64,000 bases of DNA from Hypomesus transpacificus. Taxonomy: Eukaryota > Chordata > Actinopteri > Osmeriformes > Osmeridae. Of the stretch, positions 22,249 to 37,900 are shown piece by piece (the first letter of the stretch is position 1; the number at the start of each line of letters is the position of its first letter). Below the pieces are notes generated by a model. It did no database searches. It was given only the letters and a program-made list of their open reading frames with translations, and had not been told where the DNA came from. A program made the translations under genes and the position numbers. The DNA lies in the NCBI RefSeq assembly GCF_021917145.1, contig NC_061063.1, positions 6,081,944 through 6,145,943 of the forward strand, written 5' to 3'.

Positions 22249-25200
22249 ATGGGAAACTCCCAGAGTGGTGCTGTATCCAAGGAGATGCTGAAGGACCTTC
22301 GTCTCACCACCAAGTTCAGCGAGAGTGAAATCGCCCAGTGGTATGAAAACTTCCAGAAGCAGTGTCCATCAGGGCGCATCTCACCGGAACAGTTTGAAGG
22401 TATCTACGGCAAGTTCTTCCCAGAGAGCGATGCCAAGACCTACGCCCAGCATGTGTTCCGCTCATTTGACACCAACGATGACGGGATGCTGGACTTCAGA
22501 GAGTACATCATCGCCCTGCACATGACGTCCTCTGGGAAGATAACCCTGAAGTTGGAGTGGACCTTCTCACTGTTTGATGTGGACAAGAACGGGTATATCA
22601 CCAAGTCAGAAGTACAGCAGATCTGCAACGTGAGTTCAGTGAAAGAGAATTTATCTGAAGGGAAAGTGGATGGATGGGTGGGATGATGGATGAATGGATG
22701 GATGGACAACGACACAAACAAGGGAAATAGTGTAGTGTGCATATATGTGACCACTGCTGTGTCAGTGAGAGCGACAGGCCCCGAGTTTTGTCCATGGTTG
22801 CTCTCAAAGTTGATCATCATAAAGACTTATAGTAGGTAGGTTTGTTCAGGTATTTATTGATTCTTTATCAAATCAAATGTATTTGTATAACCCCTTTTAC
22901 ACGCAAGCATGTCAACTGTATTGTAACTGGAAAAGTTGCACATTGCATACGAAAATGCATAATGTTTCGACAGACAATGCATTGCTGGTGTAAATTTTTC
23001 CTGGCTATGTCTTTATACTATCTCTTGCAACAGACCAAAATTGCCCTTTATAGATGGTGTAGACAATGTTGTTGAGAAGCACTTTTTGTCATATTTGCCA
23101 AAGTAAACGTTTACTTACCGTCAAAGTAAACGTTTGACGGTAATATGAAGTCAATCTCACATCTGTGGGCGTGCAGGACTGTAATAAACACGACAAATCA
23201 TTAAGACCGTTCCAAGACTAATAATTGGACGGGCTACCTGTCTTTGTACCTACCTACCTGTCCGCACTCTGCCCCTGCACTCAAAGCACGTTACTGTAGT
23301 TTTCAACCAGGCTAGGCAGAGGTATTCTAAACAACCGAGCTAGAGGCACAATAATGGCAAAGAAAGAGCAGGCAATGAAACCAGTTCCAGATTTCACAGT
23401 TAAAAATCTATTATATAATTTCCCAATACTAAATGCTAGCTTGAAAGGACTGTGTACTAACACTAGCCATGTTTATGTTCATTATTATAGTGTTGTGTGT
23501 GTTCTTACATGTGAATGGGACATGGGGTAATTTGTGAAAAAAACAATGCTGCTTTCTCAAATACTCTCTTTCATGGACTAACTAGACAAGTCTCCCGGCA
23601 GTTCTGTAGTCAGGCATTCATGTGTTTTGTGGGAGTGGCTTTGAAGGGAGGGGATGGGATATTATGGTTTGAATAGTTTGGAATAGGAGTTAAAATAGCT
23701 AGCTTTGCAAAACTTGCTTACACCAGCTTTAAGACTAGTTAATGTCCCTACCCTGCAGAATACTACTAACTGCTCTCCCTCTCCTTCCCTGACAGCTCTC
23801 CCTCTCGTTCTCCCTGCTTCTCTCCCTGTTGGCTCCATCTCTCTTTGTGGCTCTCTAATTGTCTGCCTGTTGCCTGACCACTTCCCTAGATCCAACCTTT
23901 TTGATGTAACTTAAAGTATTTAGGTAACGTCTTTTAACCTGAGTGTTGCCCAAATTAACAGACATATTCAACTTGACCCCACCATGAGGACAATCTAGAT
24001 GTGTCCAGGGAATATGGGTAGGGAGGGGAGGAGAAGGATAAATATACCGTAGTAGAAAATAGAAGAAGTGGACTGGTCCACACGGGAATCTTAAATACAG
24101 ATTAGTCAGTGTCTTAAACGTTAACAAGCGCATGTGGGTGTGGCCTTAGCCTGTGCTAAGTGGCTGACACAGAGCTCTCAACCATGATAATTGAGTGAGA
24201 GTCGCAAAAGCTTTGCCAACATATTGTTTCCAACAGATTAAATGGGGACAATATCTTAACTTGTGCCAGTTGTGCCAGCTGGTCAAGTGCTGCGCGTGAA
24301 AGAGGAGCTTGACGGTGTCATGGGGGCCATTTTGTTTTGACCCCAGCGATGGTTATTGCTGAGTATTTGACTGCAGATAATGAGGTTGTTGGTTCAACTC
24401 TCCCCCCTGTTGTCATTGTGGGTAAAATCATCTGCTTGACTAATGAATGAAATGAATAGCCAATAAAAACGGAGTAGTGAATAAACAAAGTGACTACTTT
24501 TGTAACTCCAGGTGTGAGTGAAAGAGAGAAGGAGTCTTTGGGCAAGACTCTGTCTCCCTGTAATTTGTGGGTTGGCTAGTGACGAAGACAAGGAAAAGAC
24601 GTAATCCTTCCAACTTGGCTATGTCTGACACTGTCAGAAGCATGGTTGTTGGTCACTATGTTTGGTGACTCACTTGACAGCCTGACCACCATGCAGTCGT
24701 CCAGCTGTAATCCTCCCTAAGCCTGTGTTTACATGTTAGGAGCTTGAGTGTGAGCTAGTCGTCCCAGCTCTGTCATTCCAATAACCTTTCCTTTAACATT
24801 TTTGCCCTTTGATTGTTTTGAGGTTGAGGTTGAAATCATTATGTTTTTCCATGATTCACCGAAGGGTGTTTTGGTCCCTCACTGTTTTATAAATCCATGT
24901 CGAGAAAACACAGACAGCTAGAGCTTTCATCAATAAAATCAGGGAATCTAGGTACAATGACAAAAGAAATCCTCTCTATTCGGTCTCCACGATCGGCCAG
25001 CTGTGCTGATATCATTGTTTATTCTCAATATTGTTGTTATGTCAGCTGTGAAATCTCAACTCACCCATCCCTTCGTCACTGCATCTATCCTTTCCTTGAA
25101 AATCAGATCAGTGGTACCCCAAGAAGAACTACAACAAAATATCTGTCCACACAACAGCTTAACACGTGGCAACGTTATTCTCATCTTCAACTCATGTTAT

Positions 25201-26033
25201 TGAGCTGAGTGGAGAGGTGTGAATCCATGTACATGATCAAATGCTTACAAGGACTTGTTTTGCACTCCACTACCTTTAAAGATTAGGAGACAATCGTATC
25301 AAGCACCAAACACAGTTTTCCCGACTAATCTCCCTTCCCCAGTGGAGGTTTTGCCAGCAGAAACATGATCATCGGTGATCGTTCATATGAGAGATTATGA
25401 GGAGGGATTGGTGTTTGGTCAGAAGCTTGGTGATCTGCAGTAGGCATTCTGATGTGGTTCAGCTGTCGATAGTTTGGCTTTTCAGAAAATTAATCAGTCT
25501 TTAAGTCTTGAGTCTATACATGAGTCTTTAATACTGGCAGGTGGAATCAAAAAGATGGTGACAGATTAATGATGATGCAACTAATAGTTGGACAATGTTT
25601 GATAGTTGGCGGCGGAGCGTCCTTATGACAGTGACATGATGTAGTTCTGGACCTGTAGGTTGATCTCCACGTGAACCCTGTGCGACATTTGTGTTCTGCA
25701 GGCTCTCTTCAAACTGATTCCCAAAGACAAGGTGGCTGACTTACCTGAGGATGAAAACACACCAGAGAAGAGAGCAGAGAAGCTCTGGAACGTCTTTGAG
25801 AAAGAGGATAATGGTGAGCAGGAGGGTTGGAGGGGTACAGGGTGAGACAACGTGCCATGGCTTTCTTCGGCCACTGTGTGGATTTGCTGTATCAGTGTAA
25901 AACGGATTGTTTTCTCATTCTTTCTTCTTTTGAACTTTTTTTCTCAGATCGAGTGGCCGAAGGAGAGTTCATCTCAAGCGTCATGGCGAGCGAATCTGCG
26001 CTTCGTCTCATCCAGTACGAAGCAACCCAGTAA
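22249..26033 (+). CDS. rcvrn: Recoverin/visinin-family calcium sensor
   Basis: A photoreceptor neuronal calcium sensor; recoverin inhibits rhodopsin kinase in a calcium-dependent way. Exons 22249-22629, 25702-25813 and 25948-26033 give 192 residues, the length of chicken visinin (human recoverin is 200). It starts MGNS, with Gly2 as a myristoylation site. EF-hand 1 is degenerate (C39-P40). EF-hands 2 (D74-E85) and 3 (D110-E121) have complete calcium ligands, and EF-hand 4 looks non-binding. The segment VFRSFDTNDDG and the ending LIQYEATQ are closer to visinin than to rod recoverin, so this is probably one of the teleost cone-type paralogues. The long C-terminal tail of recoverin is absent. 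Intron 1 of the CDS is 3 kb. RCVRN and GSG1L2 are also neighbours in human 17p13.1. Confidence 0.93.
22868..22912 (-). repeat. Short 3' fragment of an interspersed retroposon
   Basis: Read on the minus strand this matches the end of the repeat at 60816-61060 (GACATGCTTGCGTGTAAAA, then TATACAAATACATTTGATTTGA). It looks like a 5'-truncated copy of the same family. Confidence 0.7.
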
Positions 26034-27458
26034 CTCCTTCAGAGATTCCGTACTCAACTTCTCTTCTACACACATCCACAGCGAGCCTTGCGTACGACCT
26101 CCTACCTCTCAGATTCTTGGCCAGGCCCTTCCGTCAATCTAGAAGTTTGTTTGAGGTGATACTGAAACTGAGTCCTTGTATAAGCCATCCACTGAGTGTA
26201 AAAGAAGCTCAAATCAGGTTTAAAAGAGTTCATCTGCTGATAGGATAACAGTGGCATCCACTTTGTGCATCTAGCTGCAAGGACACAGATGTCTGTGCTC
26301 ACAAGAAGTGGAGTAAAACTATACGACTCTCTTCGTATGTTAGGCCAGAATGATAGAGGCTAGGCTAGCCAGAGCGGACAAGAAAGAAGATCAGCAGTCT
26401 TAATCTCAAACACTTTTAACATGATTTGCAAGCTGTCTGTGTCCTGATCTAGTTTTTTGTTACACTGTTCGGACATGGGCAGCAATGATTAGCAGATTTT
26501 GCTTTTAGAAACAACGCCATGATACTTCATGGAACCTGTGTACAGTGTTGAAAATGTGTTCAAAACAAATACAATGTTGTTACCATAGATACATATACAG
26601 TGTTAACTCTCAATGGGTGTAAAGTTCACGCCATCAATACTCTGCCAACCTCAACAGAACCACAGCATAAGACATTTACCTCAGGACAAACTCTAGTCTA
26701 GAGCTTACTTTTTGGATGTAATGCAGCTACAACTGCAATGCTTGTGGTGAAAGGTGAAAACTTATATTGATTACTTCAGAGTTGCTTTTGATCAAGTTAG
26801 ATTGGTTTGTTCCTTTTTTACTACATTGTAGACTGTTCACAGGTACTAATGCTGGTTCATCAGGACTCCATTTAGGTGGGAGTTCCAGCAACTGTCTCTA
26901 GAAATGGATGAACCCAAAGTGATCACAGATTCCGTTTTAACAGCTATGTGTCCTGTGTGAGTCAAAGTTTGGTATCCCTTCACAGCCTGACACGCCATAA
27001 GGATCCCTGTGGTTGTGAGTGGAGGTGTTGTGTAATACCTAGGTGCGCACCAACAGAGACGTTCGCTACAGTGCTTAAGAAATCTGTTACGTAAGCATGT
27101 CGACTTCATTTATCATCCTGGCCCAGTTCTTACTGGACATCTGCTAAACATACTTTTGGTATATCTGTCCATCAGCGATTCCAGAAATACTTAATTGCTT
27201 GATTTTTTATTCTACTAAGAGGTCACAGAGACATGTATCCTGTAAGTCCTTTTTAGTTGGAATATTTGCAAATTGCAATTGTAAATAAGGATGTTACGGG
27301 TCATAGATCATAAATTAGTTCTAACTGGAATGGAATACGGTGTATCTATACACTACATTGTAATCCAATACTCTAGTTATAACATTTTAAATGCTCTTCA
27401 GGCTTGTTATTCTCCTTCTGTTTTTATAATGTTTTTGCTGCTTTTAAACATGTTTTGA

Positions 27459-27464
27459 AATAAA
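27459..27464 (+). terminator. Visinin-gene polyadenylation signal
   Basis: AATAAA about 1.4 kb past the stop codon at 26033. The intervening DNA shows no other gene and is best read as a long 3' UTR. Confidence 0.55.
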
Positions 27465-27469
27465 CATCC

Positions 27470-28180
27470 CAACTGTGATATACGTTCTTTCATTTCAAAG
27501 TTTTTTTCTTCTCACTTATGGTTCTAAATTAGGAAAATGTAAACAACAAAAATGTTAACTGTTGTATATTATACATCAAATGTAGAAACTGTAATTATTT
27601 TGTATTTTCAGTAGCCTTATTATAACATTGAACTTTGTCACTGCACTCCTTTTTATCGTACATAACCTTTTTATTTTCTTCCCCGTCTTTCCCTCTTTCT
27701 AATCCTCTTCCTCCTCCACCTGTTGTTCTCTCTATCTCCCCATCTCTTTGTGTCTCTCCCACTCTCCTCTCTCATTCTTTTTCTCACACACACATACTCC
27801 TGCTCTCCCTGTCACACACAAAACACTCCCTCTCTCTCATCCCTTTGTCTGTCGCTTTTCTTATCTTTCTGACTGGGGAGATTATTGATATAATCTTGAG
27901 TCCAGAATTTGAAAGCATCTGTCTGTCCTGACCTGCAAAGCTACGTGCTCCAGATGGAGGCAGGGTCATGTATCTGTCCTTCGGCTCATCCACACAGTAC
28001 AGATTCATCTATGCTGTCTCAGGACAGTCCACCAGACACGCTTCCACGTCCAAAACATCTGTTTATGTAGGACTGTAGACAATGCTTTAAAGGACGGGAT
28101 TTGTCTCGTTCTTTTGAGTATAAGAACAGAAATAGCAACACATCTGCCAGTGCGTTGTTTCAGAAGTCAGTCCATTTCAC
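27470..28180. other. Convergent intergenic spacer
   Basis: This lies between the ends of the plus-strand visinin gene and the minus-strand gsg1l2. It contains a pyrimidine-rich stretch at about 27660-27850 and no convincing exon. Confidence 0.55.
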
Positions 28181-28184
28181 TACC

Positions 28185-28190
28185 TTTATT
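28185..28190 (-). terminator. gsg1l2 polyadenylation signal
   Basis: The minus strand reads AATAAA about 360 nt after the gsg1l2 stop codon. Confidence 0.5.
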
Positions 28191-28550
28191 CATTTCTATA
28201 TGAGGGAACAAAGTTACCATCAATATAGAAGTTAGACAGGATCACTATCAACACAATAAACGTACATAAAGGACCTTTACATGCATTCCAGGTCAACGCC
28301 ACCTGAACATCAAACATGTAAAATGTCTAAAGGGTTTTCATCAAATAATAAATCAAAAGCCATCTAAAATTATTTCCAATGTGTAAAAAATTGTCTTATA
28401 CTCTTAAAAGATATACATTTCTAAAGAAACTGCAAGTGTATGACAAATACAATTTCTTGATTAGTATTTTCAAAGTCTTGGGAGATAGATAAACGTATTT
28501 TCACCTCTCATAACTTCTCCCTCTTGTAGGCCCTTCCCCCTTATATCCCA

Positions 28551-30857
<2,307 letters not shown>

Positions 30858-32093
30858 GGTTGAGAGTTTGTGGGGCGTGGTGGGTGGGACCCACCGGGAG
30901 TGGTAGAGGAGATGGAGAAATTGAGAGTGGTGAGGGACGAAGGGATTGAGGAATCAAGGGATGGGGATAGGATGACTTTTGGGAAGAAGCAGCTAGTTGA
31001 GGTAGAAGAACGAGGGAGTGTGAGGGAGGATGGAGAGAAGGGAAGGAGGTTGGAGGAGGAGAACAGAGGGGAGGGAGGAAAGGGATCAGAATGGGAATGG
31101 GCTCGGCTGATTGTCAGGCGCTAGAGATGGGTGGGGTGGGGTTAGGAGGGATTAAAGAATGTATGAGAAACACGATGGGACAAAGTGATGAGAGGGGGAG
31201 GGGCAGGGGCGGGACGGGACGGGACAGAGGGAGGGAGCGAGGGGAAGATGGAGGAGAACAGTAGATCAGCTGAGGGGTCAGGGGCCGTGAAGCAGTGGAG
31301 CGGAGGAAGATGAACTTTGAGGATTTACTCTCAGTGGAGAGTATGATAGACAGATGGATAGATAGATGGATGGATAGATGGATGGATGGGCCGAGGGATG
31401 AGGGCTCACCCTGCCCCCGTACCTATCCTTCTTTCCCTCTCTTCCTCTGGTCTTTGCTACTTTCAGCGTTGTCCTTTCCTCACACTGCCAGCAATGTGCC
31501 CTCCCTCAGAAGTCCCTCCAAATTCATTCACCAATCTGAGGCTCTGGAGAAGGTAGGTGAAGCAGACCCAGGGTTCTGGAGAGCAGCAACCTTTAGTTTA
31601 TTCCTCCATATTGGTCCAGAAAGCTCCATGATGTATCCTTGTGTCCAGTCTCATGACCATAATGTGCTTTGGATCCAGTCAGGTATTCACTGACACACAC
31701 TTGTCCTACATGATAAATCTTACAACAGCTTACGCAACTAATCCACCCTGTCTCAGTTTTCTCATTCTGTTCATCCCATGTACCTCGGTGTCCTTCGGTT
31801 AGATTGAGACTTGTGATCTGTCCAATCTCTCAATCTTACTCTTGATCCCTCTCAATCTGTGCTAATCTCTGGCATGTAGGTGAATCATCTTTATAGCCTT
31901 CCTCTGTCTGGACACCACCTAGAAGAAACACATAGAATGTGTATTAGCCATGATTAGGAGACATCAATGCCAAAAGGGTCATGATCACCATCACCACTCT
32001 TCGAAATCAATCACCACCTTCTTCATCAGTCATTATCATCTTCATCATCATCATCGTCCCATTGATAATAATCATTATTGTCATCTTCGTCAT

Positions 32094-32107
32094 CGTCATC
32101 GTCATCG

Positions 32108-32186
<79 letters not shown>
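32094..32186. repeat. (ATC/CAT)n trinucleotide array
   Basis: About 30 near-perfect copies. Translations give poly-His, poly-Ile or poly-Met and are not evidence for a protein. Confidence 0.95.
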
Positions 32187-32373
32187 AATCCTGGAGCACC
32201 TACATGCCATGTCATTCCAGTGAGCCACCAGCATCATTCTCCTTTAGAGTCTTTGTCTATAGACACATGTTAAAGAATTGAATGATTTTTACTTTCTTGA
32301 GTACTCTGTCAACAGATTCAATTTATTCTATCAAGCGTAAACTCATTCAATTGTCACTGACTCATATTATTTT

Positions 32374-32467
<94 letters not shown>
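32374..32467. repeat. (CT)n microsatellite
   Basis: Roughly 90 bases of CT dinucleotides with two single-base interruptions. Confidence 0.95.
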
Positions 32468-32470
<3 letters not shown>

Positions 32471-34998
32471 ATCTTGAATAAATTGATAATCACCTCCAAA
32501 TCTAATTCAGCCTCAAGACCATTATTCCTGAATGACTATCTGTCATGTGTTACAGAGAATACATAAGGACATCTACTAAAATGAGAGACTACTCACCAGA
32601 TATAGCTCTCAGACACCCACTTCCACTTTGCACTTGTCCCACCTTATCCAGAGTCACCTTCTAAACTTTTTTGCTCTCTCTTTTTCCCTCTTTCTATCTC
32701 CCTCTTCCTCCCTCTCTCACATGCACTCATGTCTCTCATCTTTCTTAGGCTAGTTTCTATCACAAGCCCACCCAGATTCCTCTTAATCCTCACAACTCCA
32801 TCTGTCACTTTCACTTGCCTTTGCCCCCTTCATTCTGTCACATTTCTAACCCTACTTCTCTTTCTCTCCCTCCCTCTTTTTCTCACTCTGTATGCTCAGC
32901 GGCTTTCCTACCCTCAGTATTCTTCATAGCCCTTTTATAATTAGGGAAAGAATGTGGATGTACTGCACGTACTTTACTGTAACTACTCTGACTAGATTAA
33001 ACCCCTTAGTAAAGTTGCAGTAGACTGCAGTAGAGTAGAATTAAGTAAAGTAGAGAACAGTGCAGTATTGGCAGCTTTTCTACTCAATAATCATCTAACC
33101 TCCATGGTGCTAAATCTCACACAATGTATGGATTACTGGTTTATGGCAGCTGGTTTCGTAAATCATCGCCATGGAAACAAGGAAAGGGACAGATATTTGT
33201 AAAGCATTTCAACACAAAATTACTAATGAATGTTTTGTTCAACAAAGCATTAGTCCTCGTGATTCCCCCCCCCCCCCAGCTCCCCCGCCCAAATGTACAC
33301 ACACACCCATACCCCCTACTCACTCAGTCTTCTCCTTCCAAGGGGGAATCCCCATGATGACCGAAGTGATGAGTCACCCTCCCTCACCCCCACCCTGAGG
33401 GTAATTCCCTGAAAGATAACTACAGTTTTAATCTATGTGGTAACTCCAGATTAAGACTGTATGCAGATATTGTGCAACATTTGACCCCAGTCCTCATTCT
33501 CTCACAGATTCTGAAAGGGTGGGTCTTCACTATTGGTAATCCTAAACTGTTTTAGAATAGAGAATTACCTAATGTAGTCATCACAGTCATGGTATATTTG
33601 TGGACATCTTGACAGAACAGTAGACCTGGGATAGGTATGGGCACTGAATTATTTGTGTAAAACTCCACCCTCTATTGGTCAAGAAGTAACTCCAGGTGTA
33701 AATCGTAAGGTAAAGGCACCCATGTCAGGTATTGAATAGTTTTATTTCTCAAATGTGTACTGTCACAGTTCACAACACAGCCTTAACTTTTACACAATAA
33801 AATAAATCATCTTTATTTCATACAAAATGAAATCATAGTATAATAGCTATGATAACCAATACTATTCTAGTAATCCATGTACACTATAATTCAGTTAAAT
33901 TAAACTTGTGCATTCCACTTCATTTCTCGGTTCGCTTCGCAGTAACTGTATCTGCCCTGTGTTTGAGGCTGAGGAGGGGGATGCAGAGATACAGTATGCA
34001 AAACACCACTTCTGGTCGACATGAACACATCCAGTTCTACAAATTCCAAATGATAAGAGTGCTGCTTCTTTGATAGTCTCTGACGAAACCGTTAAGACCT
34101 CGCACTATGATACTTTATAAACACAGAATATGATCCATTCAGAACGCATGCATATGGAAAAAATTCTTACATTTTCAATCAAGAATGTGCCTGTCTTTAA
34201 AGGGACAAGAACTGATAGTGTATACAAAATTAAGCAAAAAGGAGGATAAAGCCACCATTGGTTGTTTGTTGGCTGATAATGTATTTACAATTATGATATC
34301 ACAATCATAATATAATGATAATTATGTCAAATATGATAATCATGTTGTAAAGATTATGCCAAGATTATGCCAATCTTGATTTGAGATGAACTAAGACAAC
34401 CAACTATATACTTGTGTGTGCAAACCTTGAATACATACATATATAAATATTAATTCACAAACTAATAATAAATAAATTGATCAATAAATATTAGCTGTAC
34501 TATCAACAGCTGTATTGTCATACTGTTATAATACTTCCATCATAGTAACAAAAAGAGCACAAACACCCTCACACAAACACACATTTCCTGCAATATTGCT
34601 ATCCCACCTCCTCCTTCACATGACCCTGGTTAGTTAATTCTGGTCTACACCTGGTCGGTCGGTCATGTTCACCTTTCATCTCTCTTAAACTACCGTCCTG
34701 AGTGAGGAACAGATCGACACACTAACTGGCTTCAGCAGACACTTTGGTTCCCAGACGCACCATCAAGTCATCAAGAAAAGAAAAAACACAACAAAAAAAA
34801 AATCAACAAAACCAAACTGGAATGGGTTATTTTCTTCAGAAAAAAATCTAATAAACACTTGTTTAGTCTCTCATCGGGTTTTTTCATCTTACATGTTTGT
34901 TGCATACACTTAAACCAGACTTGTTATACTAGATTGATAGGTGTACATATTGTAAAAGGGAGGCGAGCAGGGTAGGTTCTAGTTGTACACAGAAGTTC

Positions 34999-37900
34999 TC
35001 AAAACAGGAAGGGGTTGTTATTCTTTTGAGTAGGTTGACCCAACCCTGAGCCAAAAACCAGGTGGGGCTGCACAGGAACTCCCCCTCCTACTGGAGGAGT
35101 GGAAGCTCCCAAGTGTCCAACCTGAGGAACCCCCCCAACGTCACAGGGCTGTACCACTCCGGCTCCAAAGTAGGTGGGAGCCATCTGAGGTCTCATGGGG
35201 GGCATAGTGAGGTTAGGTTGAGGAACTCCAAAGGGTTGGGGCATTAGCTGAGAGAAGGTAGGCCTCAGCATGGGATTGGGTGGTTCAAAACAGGGACCAG
35301 GTTTAATACCATAAAACTCAGGGGTAGAACCAAAAGGGCTGGGAGGTGATTGTAGGGGGAATGTAGGAGGAGATACCCCTGTAATGGATATGGTTCTGCC
35401 CATGGGACCAGCCATGCCTGGGCCTCGTAAAGCGCCTGGGAAATTAAGATCAGCAACAGAATCGAGGGGGGGGGGGGATCAAGGGAGGAGGGTGAAGGAG
35501 GGGTGACACAGAGCATTCCCAGAGAGAGAGTGTAGAACAGAGGGGTGAGAGGGTTACATCTCTAACATCTAGCAAGGGAAGGCTCTACAGATTAAATACA
35601 TGGCTACAGTTACTGGTGCTTAGAAACACACACATACACACACACCCAGGCACACACACACACACAACAAAACACAGACCACAAGCACTGCTTTAAATGA
35701 ACGGATAATATACTTCTCATATAGATACTCTCTTTCTCTACTCTCTCTCTCTCTGTCTATGTCTCTCTCTCCGCCCTCTAGCCCTCCTTACCCTCTGTGG
35801 ATTTCTGCGAGGCGAGGGCATTCAGAGGGGGCTGTTTGGGTTTGGGTTTGGAGGAAAGGAGAGAGTCCATGTCCACCAGCGACGCCCCTGCTCCGAGGAA
35901 CGACTCAGGCTTGTTAGGCTCCTCCTCCAACACTACTCCATCTAGTGGACAAACACAGCAAATCTACTACGGCACAGCTAGACTACCAAGGAAAAGACAC
36001 ACCAAAGAAACACACACATAATTAACATGCGTTTAATGCACGTCACACCTACATAATACGTTGTGGACGTTTTAATTAGAAGATGACCCGTTTGCCTGTT
36101 ACACATATGTTTATGAACATACACAGACACATAAACACACAGACCTACCTGTGCCATTACTAGGCGTCCCCCATGGGTCTGAGGCAGCAGCGTTTGTGGT
36201 GGTGGTCCCCCCGCCTCCCCAGGGGTCGTCTGAGGGGGATGTCTCTGCAGGGGGCGCTGCTGAGCCCCACGCGTCACCGCTGGGAGGCACGGCCGGTGCT
36301 TGAAATCAAAACAGACCCGTTTCAACACTCGTTCTCCATTCTCTGGGCTGGAACACTTGCCTTACTCGAGGTGATGAACGATCAACAGCAGCAGTCACGC
36401 CACCTATCAGCGGTTATAAATCTACATTGGTATCTCTCTGCCTTACCTGGAGCTCCCCAAGGGTCATCATCTGGCTTTGAGTTATCTCCGAAGAGGTCGG
36501 CAGTGGGGGAAGCGTCCCAAGGATCAGCCTTCTTCTCTGGCAGAGGCTCAGACTGAACCCCCCAGAGGTCGGAGGCAGCGGGGGCATCGGCGGACACGCC
36601 CCATGCATCGGCGGTCAGAGGACTGGGCGGGGCTGCAAATGGATCTGCCTCATTTTTGGGCGGGCTGGGTGGTGCCGCGAAGGGATCTGCACCGCTGTCT
36701 TTAGGAGCTTTGGACGGAGCAGTAAATGGATCGTCTTTAGATGCTGTAAAGGGATCCGACCCGTCTTTTTGCGCGGGTGCTGAAAAGGGATCGTCTTTCG
36801 GAGTTGAGAAGGGATCGGAACCATTTTTCGGTGCTGGTGCTGAAAAGGGGTCATCTTTTGGAGCTGAAAAGGGATCTGAACCATTTTTCTGTACTGGTGC
36901 AGAGAACGGGTCATCTTTTGGAGCTGAAAAGGGATCTGAACTATCTTTTCGGGCAGAGAAAGGATCTGGACCATCTTTTGGTGTCGAAAATGTGTCATCT
37001 TTAGGGGCTGAAAAGGGATCCGAATCATCTTTCGGCGCTGCAAATGGATACGAATCATCTTTCGGCGCTGCAAACGGATCAGGACCATCAGCTTTGGCGT
37101 TGGATGGTGCTCCCCAGGCATCTTCCGAAGTTGGTTTGGAAGGTGCACCCCAGGCGTCCTCAGAGCCTGGTTCAGATGGTGCGCCCCACAGATCAGGACT
37201 CTCCGTAGGCTCTTTGGTCGGCGCTCCCCAAGGGTCTTTGCTCTCTGGCTTCTCCTCTTCAGACTGCCCTCCCCAGGCCTCCGTTGCCTTGGGCTTGTCT
37301 TCCTTGGCTGCATCCTCCCACTGCAGCTCTTCCTCAGTCATCTTGCCCTAACACACCCACAGAGGACAGGAACCACAATCTTGTTTACATACCTCAAGGT
37401 CAACCACACATCGACTGCTCGCAATGCAGGTCAATAGCACGTGAACATGCTTGTCCAATGAAAGGACTAGAAACTCTAAGAGTGAAACAGAAAGTGTCTG
37501 GACAGTGCCTGTGATGGAGCAGTGACCCTCCTACCCTGCGTTCCGCCTCCTTCTTCTCAAACTCCGCTTTTCGCTGCGCCTCTTTCTTGGCGGCAAAGCT
37601 GGCGGCCAGGTCGGCCACTGACGGAATGTTGTCCAAAGAGGGCAGGCCAGATGCCCCGGGGACGTACACAGGCTTGTAGTTGGGGTCCTGTATTGGATCG
37701 GTCGACGAGGCTGGAAGGACACTGGTAAGGGTCAGTTACGATGGAAGGGAAGCTACAAGGAAACAACAGCTGGAGCGAGTCTCATTGCATTACATGGGAA
37801 TGGATTAGAGAGGGAGAGACGGCAGTGATACGGCAGTGAAGACGGTGTAAACATCACCCCCTCACCCGCTGCGTTCTTTGAAGTCTTCTCTCTGGTCTTG

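Larger units (their letters stand above)
30858..34998. other. Gene-free microsatellite-rich region
   Basis: This lies between the start of gsg1l2 and the end of the epsin gene. Purine-rich DNA near 30858-31300 borders the gsg1l2 promoter. Then come a GATG-like repeat near 31348-31390, a long CAT trinucleotide array (about 32094-32186), an uninterrupted CT array (about 32374-32467) and a C tract at 33265. The left half of the epsin 3' UTR is probably inside; the minus strand reads AATAAA at 33812-33817. No coding exon is supported. Confidence 0.6.

Noticed and set aside
31950-32273. Open frames rich in His, Ile or Met
   Set aside because: They are translations of the CAT trinucleotide array; no start context or homology.
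36656-37351. Long plus-strand frame of 231 codons opposite the epsin gene
   Set aside because: It is the antisense shadow of the repetitive DPF-coding exon and inherits its lack of stops.
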